In this document: in pieces, positions 1 to 9,811 of the stretch
Numbering within the stretch: the stretch's first letter is position 1
How the letters are laid out: every line of letters begins with the position of its first letter
NCBI RefSeq assembly: GCF_016127315.1
Contig: NZ_CP065997.1
Location: 806,001 to 870,000, forward strand
DNA from: Achromobacter deleyi
Lineage (GTDB): Bacteria; Pseudomonadota; Gammaproteobacteria; Burkholderiales; Burkholderiaceae_B
Direction of reading: 5' to 3'
Length of the DNA: 64,000 nt
Notes under the pieces: generated by a model
What the model saw: the letters and a program-made list of their open reading frames with translations, nothing else
What the model was told of the DNA's origin: nothing
The model's database searches: none
Made by a program: the position numbers and the translations under genes

Positions 1-1818
1 TTCCAGCACCGGCGCGGCCGTCGGCGTGCCATCCAGCCATTCCGAGGCGCGCACCGGTCCGCTGCTGCGGCGCAATTCCACGTTCGGCCCGAACACGATG
101 CGGGTGCGCTGGCTCTGCGCCAGGTCGAGGTATTGGCCCGCCGTCATGCGGTCGCCGCCCCAGGTGGCGTTGAGCATCGGGCCGGTGCCGGCCGCGCCGG
201 GCGTGGCCACCACTTCGCCGTTGATCGCGACCACCTTGGGCCGGATCAGGAACAGGCGCTCGCGCCGCTGCACGGTCTTGGACTTGTTGGAGAACAGCAG
301 CCCCAGCCCTGGGATGTCGCCCAGGATCGGCACCTTGTCGACCTGCTCGGAATTCTGGCTGCTGTTGTAGCCGCCGATCAGCAGCGTCTGGTCGTTGCCG
401 ACGATGGCCAGCGTGCTGATGTTGCTCTTGCGCACCGTGGGCAGGTTGTCGATCTGGCGCTCTTCCTGGATGCGGCCGTCCTCGATGTCCACCGTCAGTT
501 CGACTCGCGCGCCGTTCTTCGATTCGATATGGCGCGGCGTCACGCGCAGCGAGGTGCCGACGGTCACCGGCGTCACGGTGGCCACGCGCTCGCCGCGCGT
601 CTGGATGTAGAACGTGTCGGACAGGTCGATCATGGCGCCCAGGTTGTCGGCCGTCAGGATCGACGGCTGCGACAGGATGTTCGCCTGGCCCTTGGTCTGC
701 AACGCGCGCAGGCGCGCCGCCAGCGTGTTGCCGATACTCACGCCGATGGTGCCCGGCGACAGCGCGGCGCCGCTTTCCAGCGGCAGGCCGCCACTGGGGC
801 CCAGGCCCAGGTTGCCGTAGCCGAAGGTGGTGGAGCCGGCGCGCGCGCCCCAGGTCACGCCCAGTTCGCTGACCAGGTCGGAGTTGACGTCCACGATCAT
901 CGCCTCGATCTCGACCAGCGTGCTGGGCAGGTCGAGCTGTTCGATCAGGCTGCGGTAGATGGGGATGCGGTCCGGGATGTCCTGCACGATGATGGCATTC
1001 AGGCGCGCATCGGCCTGCACCGTGGGTTCGCGCAGCCGCAGGCCGGACTTGCCGGCAACGGGCGCCGGCGCCTGGCCGCCGCCCTGCCCCGCGGCCGCGC
1101 CGGCCTCGCCGCCACCTTGCGGAAAGGCCGGCGGGTTGTCGCGCAGCGGCGCCGCGATGGCCGCCAGCGTTTCGTTGTTGGCCCCGCCGCCGCCACCCGT
1201 GATCAGGTTGCGCAGCACCGTGGACAGGCCCGGCGTCACTACCTTCTGGTCGCGGTAGCTGATGGTGCGGTCGTTGACCGAGGCGTGCTTGAGCCGGAAC
1301 ACCGCCACCTGCTGGCCGCCGGCGCCCATCGGCAAGGCCGCCACGGTACGCTCCACCAGGTCGACGTAGCCGGGCGGCCCCGACACCAGCGCGATGCCCT
1401 GGTCCGGCAGCTCGCCCCAGCCGAAGCGCGGATCCAGCACGCCCAGCTGCTGCAGCGCCTGGCGCAGCGCGCTGATGGAGCTGCCCATGGCGCTGACCGA
1501 ACGCGTCTTCATGTCGTTGGTGCGGCTGACGAACAGCGTGCCGGCGTACACGAACCAGTTGAAGCCGTAAACGCCGCCCAGCCGGTCCATGAACTCGGTC
1601 GGCGTGTTGGCATTGAACTTGCCGTTGACCGTGCCCGAGACGTTGGGCCCGAGCTGCAATGACAGGCTGAAGCCGCCGGCGAATTCGCGCAGCAGCGTCT
1701 GCAGGTTCTCGTCGCGGGCATAGTAGCTGTAGGGCACGTTCGGCCAGTTCGGCGCGGCTTGCACGCCGGCCGCCAGGCCCAGCGACAACGCGGTCGCCAG
1801 AATCATCCGCTTCAACAC
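1..1818 (-). CDS. bscC: T3SS outer-membrane secretin BscC (SctC/YscC), 3' end outside window
   Basis: Forms the outer-membrane ring through which the needle passes. 606 codons are visible and the frame is still open at base 1. I read the start as GTG at 1818 because cgaggagagaga lies directly upstream; an in-frame ATG follows at 1806. The N-terminus (MLKRMILATALSLGLAAG) is a signal peptide. It is followed by N0/N1 ring domains (PYSYYARDENLQTLL), a Gly/Ala/Gln-rich linker near residues 215-245, and the secretin core with the motif VEIEAMIVDVN, the beta-barrel region and the VPILGDIPGLGLLF signature. It is the last visible gene of the minus-strand operon, 35 bases after bscW. Secretin family is certain; the bsc name rests on gene order. 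Confidence 0.95.
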   Translation of the reverse strand, partial: MLKRMILATALSLGLAAGVQAAPNWPNVPYSYYARDENLQTLLREFAGGFSLSLQLGPNVSGTVNGKFNANTPTEFMDRLGGVYGFNWFVYAGTLFVSRTNDMKTRSVSAMGSSISALRQALQQLGVLDPRFGWGELPDQGIALVSGPPGYVDLVERTVAALPMGAGGQQVAVFRLKHASVNDRTISYRDQKVVTPGLSTVLRNLITGGGGGANNETLAAIAAPLRDNPPAFPQGGGEAGAAAGQGGGQAPAPVAGKSGLRLREPTVQADARLNAIIVQDIPDRIPIYRSLIEQLDLPSTLVEIEAMIVDVNSDLVSELGVTWGARAGSTTFGYGNLGLGPSGGLPLESGAALSPGTIGVSIGNTLAARLRALQTKGQANILSQPSILTADNLGAMIDLSDTFYIQTRGERVATVTPVTVGTSLRVTPRHIESKNGARVELTVDIEDGRIQEERQIDNLPTVRKSNISTLAIVGNDQTLLIGGYNSSQNSEQVDKVPILGDIPGLGLLFSNKSKTVQRRERLFLIRPKVVAINGEVVATPGAAGTGPMLNATWGGDRMTAGQYLDLAQSQRTRIVFGPNVELRRSSGPVRASEWLDGTPTAAPVLE

Positions 1819-1853
1819 TCTCTCTCCTCGGGCGACATGCCCGTCACGCGTAT

Positions 1854-2252
1854 TCATGCCAGCCGCCGCACGGCGCCGGCCCAAAAAGACAGCGCATTGG
1901 TGAACGCGCCCATGGCTTCGTCCAGCGCAAGTTCGCCGCTGCCGGGCTGCAGCGATTGCTGCAGCCACAGCGCGCGGTCCTGCGGATCGACCACGCAGGT
2001 GGCCGCGTGCCGCGCCAGCATGCCCGCGGCCAGCTTGCCGATTTCCGTCACCAGCCGGTCGCGGTCGGCGTCGTTGGCCGGCAGCGCGCACAGGCGCGCG
2101 CTCATCGCCAGCCAGCCGTCGCGCGCCGGCTGCAGATGCACGCGGTAGGTCTGGTCGACCACCACGGTAAGGCGGCCATCCGCGCGGGTCGATGGCGGCA
2201 GGCCATGCCGCGCCGCATAGGCGGAAATCAGGGGATGCTGGGGTGCGTTCAT
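1854..2252 (-). CDS. bscW: CesT-family T3SS chaperone BscW
   Basis: A 132-residue acidic protein with the CesT/SycE alpha-beta layout: an amphipathic N-terminal helix, then TVVVDQTYRVHLQPARDGWLAMSA-type strands, then a C-terminal helix. This fold class binds partly unfolded T3SS substrates or components in the cytosol. Its ATG overlaps the bscU stop as ATGA, so it is probably coupled to bscU. The slot between bscU and bscC is that of bscW in Bordetella. The substrate cannot be read from the sequence. Confidence 0.8.
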   Translation of the reverse strand: MNAPQHPLISAYAARHGLPPSTRADGRLTVVVDQTYRVHLQPARDGWLAMSARLCALPANDADRDRLVTEIGKLAAGMLARHAATCVVDPQDRALWLQQSLQPGSGELALDEAMGAFTNALSFWAGAVRRLA

Positions 2253-3307
2253 GTCGGATCGTCCGGGGTGCCGGCCAGTTTCCTGACGAGCCGCAGGACT
2301 TCGGCGACGGGTTCGATCAGTTCGCTGGGGATGTATTGGTCGGGCTGCGCGGACGCCATCAGCGCTCGCGCCAGGGGAATGTTCTGCATCACCGGCACGC
2401 CGGCCTCGCGCGCCGCCGCCATCATCTGCTCGGCCAGCGCGCCCTCGCCCTTGGCCAGCACCACCGGCAGCGGCGTCTCGTCGGGCTCGTAATAGATCGC
2501 CACCGCCAGGTGGGTCGGGTTGGTCACCAGCACCGACGCCTTGCGCGTGCTGGCGACCGCGCCGTGCATCACCATTTCCTGGTGCAGGTGCTTGCGCTTG
2601 TGCTTGATGTGGGGGTCGCCCTCCATCTCCTTGAATTCCTGCTTGATGTCTTCCTTGCTCATCATCAGCCCCTTGCGGTACTGCATGCGCTGCCAGACAA
2701 AGTCGGCCAGGGAAATCACCACGTAGGCCACCGCGATGTTCACGATCAGCGTGCGCATCATGCCGCCCACGCCCGCCTCCAGGCCGGCCAGGCCGCTGTG
2801 CGGCACCGCCATCAGTTCGGGCAGCGCGTCGCGCACCACCAGCGTCACCAGCGCCGACAGGAAGGCGATCTTGATGACGGACTTGAGCAGCTCGACCAGG
2901 TTCTTCTTCGAGAAGATATTCTTCAGGTTGCTCATGACGTCGAGCTTCTTGGCCGAGGGCTTGAGCTTCTCGAACGCCAGCACCACGCCCACCTGCAGGA
3001 ATTCGGCGAACATGCCCACGATCAGCACGATCAGCACGAACGGCAGCACCAGGTAGACGGCTTCGCGCAGCGCCGCGTCCAGCGCCACCGGCAGCGCCTG
3101 CTCGAACGGCTGCCCCACCAGCGTCGACGGGATCAGCACCAGCCGCCCCAGCGACTCGATGATGCCGTGGGCGTTGCCCAGCATGTAGCCGAACAGCGCC
3201 AGCACCAGCAGCGTCTGCGTGAAGTCCTTGCTGTGCGCGACGTCGCCCTTCTGGCGCGCGTCGCGCAGCTTCTTGTGGGTTGGCTGTTCGGTCTTTTCGC
3301 CGCTCAT
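2249..3307 (-). CDS. bscU: T3SS export-apparatus switch protein BscU (SctU/FlhB family)
   Basis: 352 residues. Four membrane helices fill the N-terminal two thirds and a cytosolic autoprotease domain follows. The self-cleavage motif NPTH is intact at residues 263-266, inside VLVTNPTHLAVAIYY. Cleavage there lets this family switch from needle and rod substrates to translocators. The start MSGEKTEQPTHKKLRDAR is the conserved FlhB/SctU N-terminus. Its ATG at 3307 overlaps the bscT stop (ATGA), so the in-frame extension to 3319 is unlikely. bscW overlaps its stop. Confidence 0.96.
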   Translation of the reverse strand: MSGEKTEQPTHKKLRDARQKGDVAHSKDFTQTLLVLALFGYMLGNAHGIIESLGRLVLIPSTLVGQPFEQALPVALDAALREAVYLVLPFVLIVLIVGMFAEFLQVGVVLAFEKLKPSAKKLDVMSNLKNIFSKKNLVELLKSVIKIAFLSALVTLVVRDALPELMAVPHSGLAGLEAGVGGMMRTLIVNIAVAYVVISLADFVWQRMQYRKGLMMSKEDIKQEFKEMEGDPHIKHKRKHLHQEMVMHGAVASTRKASVLVTNPTHLAVAIYYEPDETPLPVVLAKGEGALAEQMMAAAREAGVPVMQNIPLARALMASAQPDQYIPSELIEPVAEVLRLVRKLAGTPDDPT

Positions 3308-4104
3308 GGCGCCCGCCACTGGTTGTCGAGGAAGGGCAAGGCCGAGCTGATCTGTCCCGTGGCCTCGGCCGCGTACTCGAACAGCGTGTTCATGTAGAGC
3401 ACCATCACCAGCAGCGCCAGCGCGCTCTTGATCGGCATCGCCAGGAAGAACACCTGCAATTGCGGCGCGAAGCGGCTCACCAGCGCCAGTCCGACCTCGG
3501 CCAGGAACATCGAGATGATGGCGGGCGCGGCGAACAGCAGCGTCAGCCGCAGGAAGCGGCCCAGCTGGTCCAGCATCAGCGGCACGCTTTCATGGCGCAG
3601 CGTCGGCGTCCAGTCCCACAGGTCCCACAGCCGGAAGCTGTCGTACAGCATGGTCAGCATCAGCATGAAGCCGCCACCCACCAGGAAGAACACCATGAAG
3701 GCCTGATTGAACAGGATGCCGAGCGGCGACGAGTCGTTGCCGGTGGCCGGATTGATGGTCGCGCCCAGGCTGGCGCCGCGCTGGTTGTCGACCACGAAGC
3801 CCACCGCCTCGAAGATCCAGAACGGGATCGCCACCAGGAAACCCATCACCAGGCCGATGAAGACTTCCTTGGCCACCAGCAGCACCAGTTCGATCGCGCC
3901 CAGGTCGATCACGGCATAGCGCGGCGCCAGCGCCGGCACCAGCACCAGGCCGATGGCGGCGCAGATGGCATAGCGCAGCATGCCGGGCAGCAGCTGGCGG
4001 TTGAACAGGGGCAGCATCGCGCACAGCGCCAGGATCCGCGGCTGCGTCAGCGCCAGCGTGCCCAGGAAGACTTTCGCTTCGATATAGGTGATGCCCGAGA
4101 TCAT
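3304..4104 (-). CDS. bscT: T3SS export-apparatus membrane protein BscT (SctT/FliR)
   Basis: 266 residues with the multi-helix pattern of SctT/FliR, part of the SctRST entry gate of the inner membrane. Hydrophobic stretches such as VLVPALAP and FVLIVAKEVFIGLVMGF-like segments recur along the protein. The family-typical KEVFIGLVMGF and QAFMVFFLVGGGF segments are present. It lies between bscS and bscU in the universal R-S-T-U order and shares ATGA with bscU. Confidence 0.94.
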   Translation of the reverse strand: MISGITYIEAKVFLGTLALTQPRILALCAMLPLFNRQLLPGMLRYAICAAIGLVLVPALAPRYAVIDLGAIELVLLVAKEVFIGLVMGFLVAIPFWIFEAVGFVVDNQRGASLGATINPATGNDSSPLGILFNQAFMVFFLVGGGFMLMLTMLYDSFRLWDLWDWTPTLRHESVPLMLDQLGRFLRLTLLFAAPAIISMFLAEVGLALVSRFAPQLQVFFLAMPIKSALALLVMVLYMNTLFEYAAEATGQISSALPFLDNQWRAP

Positions 4105-4119
4105 GGTGGCCGGCCGCTC

Positions 4120-4386
4120 CTAGTGGATCTTGTAGAAGAGGTCGAACACGGAGATCGTGAAGTTGTACAGCTCGGCGCTGAGCCAGCGCGCCGTCAGCAG
4201 GATCGTGGCGAACACCGCGATCAGCTTGACGGCGAACGACAGCGTCTGCTCCTGGATCTGCGTCAGCGCCTGGAACAGCGAAAACAGCGTGCCCACGATC
4301 GCGGCGACGGCGATCGGCGGCAGCGACAGCCACAGCACCAGGTAGAGCGCCTGGGTCATGTAGGAGACGAGGTCGACGGTTCCCAT
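4120..4386 (-). CDS. bscS: T3SS export-apparatus protein BscS (SctS/FliQ)
   Basis: 88 residues, the usual SctS/FliQ length, with two membrane helices. One lies around LYLVLWLSLPPIAVAAIVGT and the second around LIAVFATILLTARW, with the conserved loop FQALTQIQEQTLSF between them. It is part of the SctRST gate. bscR ends 7 bases upstream. Confidence 0.95.
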   Translation of the reverse strand: MGTVDLVSYMTQALYLVLWLSLPPIAVAAIVGTLFSLFQALTQIQEQTLSFAVKLIAVFATILLTARWLSAELYNFTISVFDLFYKIH

Positions 4387-4393
4387 GGCGGCC

Positions 4394-5062
4394 TCAGGTG
4401 TAGGACAGCACCAGGCCCTGGATCAGCCGCGTCCAGCCGTCGACCATGACGAACAGGAACAGCTTCAGGGGCATGGAGATCGTGACCGGCGACACCATCA
4501 TCATGCCCATCGCCAGCAGGATGTTGGAGACGATCAGGTCGATGATGACGAACGGCAGGTACAGCAGGAAGCCGATCTGGAACGCGGCGGTCAGTTCCGA
4601 CAGCAGGAACGACGGGATCAGCACCAGCAGGTCGTCTTCCTTGAGGTTGCGGGCCTGCTGCTCGCCCCACAACCCGCGCGCGGTGCGCAGGAAGAAATCG
4701 CGCTGCTCGGGGCGGCTGTTCTTGAGCATGAAGCCGCGCATCGGCTCGGCGCCGCGCGCGACCGCGTCGAGGATGCCTTCGAGCCGGTCCGGCTGCGGCG
4801 CGCCCGGCGCCACCACCGCGGGCGGCGCGCGCAGTTCGTCGCCGATCTGCATCACCACCGGCCCCATGACGTAGGCGGACAGGATCAGCGCCAGCCCGTA
4901 CAACGCCATGTTGGGCGGCACCTGCTGCACGCCCAGGGCATTGCGAACCAGCGTCAGCACCACCGCGATCTTCAGGAACGAGGTGGTCATGACGGCGGCC
5001 AGCGGCACCAGCGCCAAGAGCGCCAGGACCACCGCCAGGCTGATCGGATCCGCGCCGTTCAT
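4394..5062 (-). CDS. bscR: T3SS export-apparatus protein BscR (SctR/FliP)
   Basis: 222 residues. The start ATG at 5062 overlaps the bscQ stop (ATGA) and gives the family N-terminus MNGADPISLAVVLALLALVP. The diagnostic motifs TSFLKIAVVLTLVRNALG and LLIPSFLLSELTAAFQIGF-like sequence (VLIPSFLLSELTAAFQIG) are present, with four membrane helices. The frame stays open further upstream into antisense bscQ DNA, but only this start fits the family. It is the core of the SctRST export gate. Confidence 0.96.
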   Translation of the reverse strand: MNGADPISLAVVLALLALVPLAAVMTTSFLKIAVVLTLVRNALGVQQVPPNMALYGLALILSAYVMGPVVMQIGDELRAPPAVVAPGAPQPDRLEGILDAVARGAEPMRGFMLKNSRPEQRDFFLRTARGLWGEQQARNLKEDDLLVLIPSFLLSELTAAFQIGFLLYLPFVIIDLIVSNILLAMGMMMVSPVTISMPLKLFLFVMVDGWTRLIQGLVLSYT

Positions 5063-6138
5063 GCGCCCGCCTTGCCCAGCCGGTGCAGCGTCACCCCGAT
5101 GCGGCCGTCGATCTCGACCAGCTCGCCGCTGCCCACCAGCGCGCCGTTGGCGCGCACCAGCACCGGGCCGTCGGCCAGCGGCCGCTCCAGGTCGAAGGTC
5201 TCGCCGGGTTGCAGCTGCCGCAGCTCGCCCAGCGTGATCTGGCGCTCGCCCAGCTCGAAGGTCAGTCGGACGGGGATGGCGTCGATATCGAGCGGCGTCT
5301 GGGCGCCCGCTTCGGCATCCAACGGCGGTTGCGGCGTCTCGGTCATGAGGGAAGTCCAGCCTTGGGTAACGAGGTATGAGGAGCCCTGGCGGCGCACGCG
5401 CAGCCCCTGGCCGTCGGCGCCCAGCCACAGTTCGCCGTCGGGAGAGACCAGGCAGTGGTCCAGGAAAAGGGTGTCGCGCGGCGCCATGCCGCGCAGTTCG
5501 GCCGCGGCCAGGTGGGTCCAGCCCAGGCAGGCGCGGATGCGCACCGGCACGGCATCGAGGTCGATCTCGTTGGCCGCCGGCGCGGCGCGGCCGACCAGGC
5601 CGGCCAGCAGCATCAGGCCGAGGCCATCGGTATCCAGCGTGGCGTAGATCGAGGCGCCGTTGACGGGATGGCGCGCCGCGACGGTCCAGCCGTGCGCCAG
5701 GGCCGGCGCCGGGCCATCGCGGCCGACCACGCGCAGGGGACCGCCCGGCGATACCTCGGCCAGGCCCGCCACCACCTCGGCCAACAACGTCTCAATGGCG
5801 GTCGACACCAGCGCCGGCGGCACCGCGCCGGCATCGACATCGGGCAGGCGCGCGGCCAGCCAGGCGTCGGCCGCGCTGGCCGGCAGGCCCAGCCGCAAGC
5901 GCGCGCCGGCCCATTCCAGGTCGGCCGACAGCGTGGCCGACTGGCGCAGGGCCTCGGCCACGCCGGGCGTGAAACCCAGGCGCCATTGCGCGGGCTCGGC
6001 GTCGGCGCCGGCCAGCGGCGCGAGCGTGACCGCCAGGTCGGCGCCGTGGCGCGCGATCAGCGTGCGGGCGCGGGCCTCGTTGCCGGACAGGCGCGGCAAC
6101 GGCGGCGGGGAAGAGGAAAGAAGCGTACTGGCTGTCAT
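5059..6138 (-). CDS. bscQ: T3SS cytosolic ring (sorting platform) protein BscQ (SctQ)
   Basis: 359 residues. The N-terminal part is poorly conserved. The C-terminal SPOA/FliN-like domain is clear: VRLTFELGERQITLGELRQL, then LQPGETFDLERPLADGPVLVRANG and GELVEIDGRIGVTLHRL. This protein makes the C-ring/sorting platform with BscK, BscL and the ATPase BscN. An internal start making a short C-terminal product, as in YscQ, is possible but I could not settle a site. bscP ends 12 bases upstream and bscR overlaps its stop. Confidence 0.92.
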   Translation of the reverse strand: MTASTLLSSSPPPLPRLSGNEARARTLIARHGADLAVTLAPLAGADAEPAQWRLGFTPGVAEALRQSATLSADLEWAGARLRLGLPASAADAWLAARLPDVDAGAVPPALVSTAIETLLAEVVAGLAEVSPGGPLRVVGRDGPAPALAHGWTVAARHPVNGASIYATLDTDGLGLMLLAGLVGRAAPAANEIDLDAVPVRIRACLGWTHLAAAELRGMAPRDTLFLDHCLVSPDGELWLGADGQGLRVRRQGSSYLVTQGWTSLMTETPQPPLDAEAGAQTPLDIDAIPVRLTFELGERQITLGELRQLQPGETFDLERPLADGPVLVRANGALVGSGELVEIDGRIGVTLHRLGKAGA

Positions 6139-6150
6139 GGGTTCCAGGGA

Positions 6151-6711
6151 TCAACGGACCGGCGCGTCGGCGTCGGTTTCCGTCAGGCAGGGGTCTTCCG
6201 GGTCATCGGTGCCGACACGCACGCGCGTCGGCCGCGCCAGGCTGTCGGCCAATTGTTCGGCCAGCGGCCGCGCCATGGCGGCCAGGCGTTCACGCGACGT
6301 TTCGTTGGCGCAGACGAAGTCGGCGATGACGCGACCGCCATCTTCATAGACCGACACGCTGACGCCGGGCAGCACGTCGTCCTTCAATTCGACCCGCACC
6401 TGGCGCCGGCCCTGGCTGCCATCGGCCACCAGCAACTGTTCGGCGCTGCCTTGCAGCGCCTGCGCCAGGGCCTGCGATGTCGCGTCGGCTGGCGCGGGCG
6501 CATCGGCCCGGGCCGCGCCGAACAGCGAGAACGGCGAGGGCGCGGCCGGCGGCGCGACGGGCGGCTCGTCCTTGCCGCGCGCCATGGCCTGCTCGAAGGC
6601 GTGCTTGTCGGCGTCGCTGGCCTGGCGGCCGGACGTCTGCGCATCCGATTGGGCCAGGCCCGAACCCTGGGCGATCGCGGTATCCAGGCCGATGCGGCGG
6701 TCGATGCTCAT
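6151..6711 (-). CDS. bscP: Needle-length regulator candidate BscP (SctP)
   Basis: 186 residues between bscO and bscQ, the SctP slot. The N-terminal half is Ala/Pro-rich and looks unstructured (PPVAPPAAPSPFSLFG). The C-terminal half (RRQVRVELKDDVLPGVSVSV onward) has the alpha-beta look of a T3S4 substrate-switch domain. SctP proteins measure the needle and act on SctU. At 186 residues it is shorter than YscP, and a short ruler would fit a short needle. Its ATG at 6711 overlaps the bscO stop (ATGA). The assignment relies mostly on position. Confidence 0.75.
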   Translation of the reverse strand: MSIDRRIGLDTAIAQGSGLAQSDAQTSGRQASDADKHAFEQAMARGKDEPPVAPPAAPSPFSLFGAARADAPAPADATSQALAQALQGSAEQLLVADGSQGRRQVRVELKDDVLPGVSVSVYEDGGRVIADFVCANETSRERLAAMARPLAEQLADSLARPTRVRVGTDDPEDPCLTETDADAPVR

Positions 6712-7214
6712 GCCGGCTCGAACTCCTCGTGCTGTTCCCAGTCTTCGCGGTCGCGCGACAGCGAGGCGGCCTCTTCCATTTCCATGTCTTCCTTGTGCTC
6801 CAGCGCCTTCAGGTGCTCGGCCAGGTGGATGCTGGCCAGTTCCACGAACTTGCCGGTCAGGCGCACCGCCTGCTGGTGCTGGGCGCGGCGGTCGGCCAGC
6901 GCCTGGTTTTCCTCGCGCAGGCGCTCGGCCGCCTGTTCCACGACCTGCTCGCGCTGGCGTTCGCCTTCGCGCAGGCCGGCCACGCCCTGCAGCACGTCCT
7001 CGATCTCGCGCACCCGCACCACGCGGCTGCACAGGTCGCTGTACATGGCCCGTTCGCGCCGCTCGGACTCATCGCGGAAGTCCGCCAGCGCCCGCTCGGA
7101 GGCCACGCGCGCGGCGTCGGCCTCGGCGTGGCGCAGCCGCTGGCGCGATACCGCGATCTCGGCCTGGCCTTCGCGAAAGCGCTTGATGGCGAGCAGTTCG
7201 TCAAAGACGCTCAT
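6708..7214 (-). CDS. bscO: T3SS ATPase stalk protein BscO (SctO)
   Basis: 168 residues, almost wholly charged helix: [20 protein letters not shown] at the N-terminus and a long Arg/Glu/Gln coiled coil after it. SctO/FliJ proteins form the central stalk in the ATPase hexamer and couple it to the export gate. It lies directly after the ATPase gene, whose stop it overlaps (ATGA), and before bscP. Confidence 0.88.
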   Translation of the reverse strand: MSVFDELLAIKRFREGQAEIAVSRQRLRHAEADAARVASERALADFRDESERRERAMYSDLCSRVVRVREIEDVLQGVAGLREGERQREQVVEQAAERLREENQALADRRAQHQQAVRLTGKFVELASIHLAEHLKALEHKEDMEMEEAASLSRDREDWEQHEEFEPA

Positions 7215-8542
7215 GCCGTCCCCACAATGGCGGTCATCTGCGCCAGGGCATCGGGCAGCGTGGCGCGCTCGTCCGTGCGCTGGCGCAGGAACTGGTTGAT
7301 CGCCGCGATCTTGTCGATGGCCTCGTCGGTGACCGCGTCGCCGCCGCGCTTGTATTCGCCGATCTTCACCAGCAGCTCGACTTCCTGATACTTGGCCATC
7401 AGCTCGCGCAGGCGGCCCGCGGCGCGCTTGTGTTCGGGCGTGATGACCGCGTTCATGACGCGGCTGGCCGAGGCCAGCACGTCGATGGCCGGATAGTGGT
7501 TGGCCGCGCCGAGCTTGCGCGACAGCACGATGTGGCCGTCGAGGATGGAGCGGGTCTCGTCGGCGATGGGCTCGGTCATGTCGTCGCCCTCCACCAGCAC
7601 CGTGTACAACGCGGTGATGGAACCGTGCTCGTTCATGCCGGCGCGCTCCATCAGCTTGGGCAGCGTGGCGAACACCGACGGCGGGTAGCCGCGGCGGGTC
7701 GGCGGCTCGCCCGCGGCCAGGCCGATCTCGCGCTGGGCGCGGGCAAAGCGCGTCACCGAGTCCATCAGGAACAGCACGCGCTTGCCCTGGTCGCGGAAGT
7801 ATTCAGCGATGGCCGTGGCCACATAGGCGGCCTTGGCGCGTTCCATCGACGACTTGTCGCTGGTGGCGCAGACGATCACGCTCTTGCGGCGGCCCTCGCG
7901 ACCCAGTTCGTGCTCCAGGAATTCGCGCACCTCGCGGCCGCGTTCGCCGATCAGCGCCACCACCGTCACGTCCACCGCCGCGCCCTTGACCAGCATGCCC
8001 ATCAGGGTCGACTTGCCGCCGCCCGCGGCGGCGAAGATGCCCATGCGCTGGCCTTCGCCGCAGGTCAGCACGCTGTCCAGCGCGCGCACGCCCAGCTCCA
8101 GCGGCTGCGAGATGATGCGGCGCTTGAGCGGGTCCGGCGCCTCGGCGAACACGGGGTAGAACTTGCTGGCCTCCAGCGGGCCCAGCTCGGCCTCGTCCAG
8201 CGGCCGGCCCAGGCCGTCCAGCACCCGGCCCAGCAGCCCCGGGCCCACGGGCACCATGTGGGCGCGGCCGGTGGGAATGACCTCGGTGGCGGTGGAGATG
8301 CCGTACATGTCGCCGATCGGCGTGAGCAGCGCGGCGTCGCGCGCGAAGCCCACCACCTCGCCCTTCATCTCGAAGTTCTCGCCCGGGTTGCGCAGGATGC
8401 AGACCTCGCCCACCTTCACCGACGGCACCACCGCCTTGATGATGGTGCCGATCACCTGGATCACGCGGCCCTTGATGCGCAGCGTCGGCGTGTCCTGCAG
8501 CGCCAGCTCCATCATTTCGGAGATGTAGTCGAACTGGCGCAT
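7211..8542 (-). CDS. bscN: T3SS ATPase BscN (SctN)
   Basis: 443 residues, the standard SctN length. An N-terminal beta-barrel is followed by the F1-type ATPase core. The P-loop AAGGGKST is near residues 172-179 and the Walker B strand is [17 protein letters not shown]. The catalytic Glu motif [14 protein letters not shown] and the family signature [18 protein letters not shown] are also present. It strips chaperones and unfolds substrates at the base of the injectisome. ATG at 8542 gives [15 protein letters not shown], and the open frame upstream is antisense to bscL. bscL ends 2 bases away. Confidence 0.97.
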   Translation of the reverse strand: MRQFDYISEMMELALQDTPTLRIKGRVIQVIGTIIKAVVPSVKVGEVCILRNPGENFEMKGEVVGFARDAALLTPIGDMYGISTATEVIPTGRAHMVPVGPGLLGRVLDGLGRPLDEAELGPLEASKFYPVFAEAPDPLKRRIISQPLELGVRALDSVLTCGEGQRMGIFAAAGGGKSTLMGMLVKGAAVDVTVVALIGERGREVREFLEHELGREGRRKSVIVCATSDKSSMERAKAAYVATAIAEYFRDQGKRVLFLMDSVTRFARAQREIGLAAGEPPTRRGYPPSVFATLPKLMERAGMNEHGSITALYTVLVEGDDMTEPIADETRSILDGHIVLSRKLGAANHYPAIDVLASASRVMNAVITPEHKRAAGRLRELMAKYQEVELLVKIGEYKRGGDAVTDEAIDKIAAINQFLRQRTDERATLPDALAQMTAIVGTA

Positions 8543-8544
8543 GG

Positions 8545-9183
8545 CTAGACGCGGCTGCCCAGCGTGCGCTGGAAGGCCTGGCGCAGCGCCTGGATCTGCC
8601 CTTCCAGGCTGGCCTCGACCATGCCGATCTCGCTTTCGAGGATGCAGGCGCCGCGCGCCAGCCGGCCATCGGCCAGGATGTCGAGGTAGCCCACGCCGGG
8701 ATAGGCCGCCAGCAGGTCGTTGATCTGTTCGCGCACCGTGTCGACCTCGGCCGGATTCAGCCGCAAGGTCATCTGCTTCTGGTTGCGCACCACCGCCAGG
8801 GCGTTGCGCACCACCACCATGACCTTCTCGCGGTCGTCGAAGCCATCGACCACCTTGCGCACGGCCGACATCACCAGTTCGACCATTTCGTTCTCGACGC
8901 CGGCGAAGTACTCGACCGTGCGGCCGACGGTCTCGATCATCTTCTCGGCCTGGTCCAGCAACGCCGCCTCGCGGCCCTCTTCGTAGCCGCGCTGGCGTTC
9001 GGCCTCGAACGCCGCCTGGGCGCCGCCGATGATTTCGTCGGCCCGCGCCCGCGCTTGCGCCAGCAGCTGCTCGGCATCGGCCCATGCCGCCAGCTCGGCG
9101 CCGCGCAACACGCGCGCGGCGGGGTCGATGCGGCCGGCCGCGGCGCGCGGCGTCAGCGGATCGCGGGGAATGAGGAAAGCCAT
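8545..9183 (-). CDS. bscL: T3SS ATPase regulator/stator BscL (SctL)
   Basis: 212 residues of the SctL/FliH type. A short N-terminal segment ([20 protein letters not shown]) precedes a helical Ala/Glu-rich rod and a conserved C-terminal domain ([20 protein letters not shown] and [19 protein letters not shown]). SctL dimers link the ATPase to the cytosolic ring and hold its activity down. Its first 31 bases overlap the end of bscK in another frame. Confidence 0.93.
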   Translation of the reverse strand: MAFLIPRDPLTPRAAAGRIDPAARVLRGAELAAWADAEQLLAQARARADEIIGGAQAAFEAERQRGYEEGREAALLDQAEKMIETVGRTVEYFAGVENEMVELVMSAVRKVVDGFDDREKVMVVVRNALAVVRNQKQMTLRLNPAEVDTVREQINDLLAAYPGVGYLDILADGRLARGACILESEIGMVEASLEGQIQALRQAFQRTLGSRV

Positions 9184-9809
9184 GCGGGCTCCGTTTTCTT
9201 CAGTAGCGACAGGCCCAGCGCCAGCGCCTGCGGCGCGGGCAGGGGCGCCGGCGGCGCGGGCAGGTCGGGCAGTTTCAGTTCGGCGCGTTGCGCCAGCTCG
9301 GGGCCGGCGCCGCTCAGGGCCGCGCGCAACGCGCCCAGGCCCAGCGTGTCCACCGCGGCGGTGGTCTCGGCCAGGGTCCAGGCGGCGCTGTCGGCCAGGC
9401 CGTCATGCAGCCCCGCGGCCGTGCGCCGGGTGAAATCCAGCAGGTCCGCGCCCAGGTGCGCGATCAGCGCCCGCACCTCGTCGCCGGCGATGGCGCGGCG
9501 CAAGCGCGGCCCGCACAGCACCGCGCCCAGCCGGCGGGCGCACTGCGCCAACGAGTCCGGCGCCAGCAGCGCCAGCGCCAGTTCGGGGCGGGCGGGATCG
9601 GTCACGGGGCGTTGCCACAAGCCCAGCGCGTCCAGGATCTCGCGCGACCAATGCCGGTGCCACGCCGGCGCCAGTCCGGGCGCGGCGGCAATCGCCGCCA
9701 GCGCGGCCGGCGGCGCGTAGGCCGCGTGGCGGCTCGGGTGCAGCGTGCGGCTGGGCAGCTGGTTGAATTCAACCAGCCTGCGGTCCAGCGCCGCCGATGC
9801 GGGCATCAT
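9153..9809 (-). CDS. bscK: T3SS sorting-platform protein BscK (SctK)
   Basis: 218 residues with the SctK/OrgA-like pattern, including the early phrase [16 protein letters not shown] and a Leu/Ala-rich helical body. SctK bridges the inner-membrane ring and the SctQ pods. ATG at 9809 ([16 protein letters not shown]) lies 2 bases after the bscJ stop. The order J-K-L-N supports the call. Sequence conservation in this family is low, so position carries much of the weight. Confidence 0.85.
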   Translation of the reverse strand: MMPASAALDRRLVEFNQLPSRTLHPSRHAAYAPPAALAAIAAAPGLAPAWHRHWSREILDALGLWQRPVTDPARPELALALLAPDSLAQCARRLGAVLCGPRLRRAIAGDEVRALIAHLGADLLDFTRRTAAGLHDGLADSAAWTLAETTAAVDTLGLGALRAALSGAGPELAQRAELKLPDLPAPPAPLPAPQALALGLSLLKKTEPAWLSSFPAIR

Positions 9810-9811
9810 CG

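Noticed and set aside
133..1662. 509-codon plus-strand frame opposite bscC
   Set aside because: Shadow of the secretin gene, with no recognisable domain and typical antisense composition.
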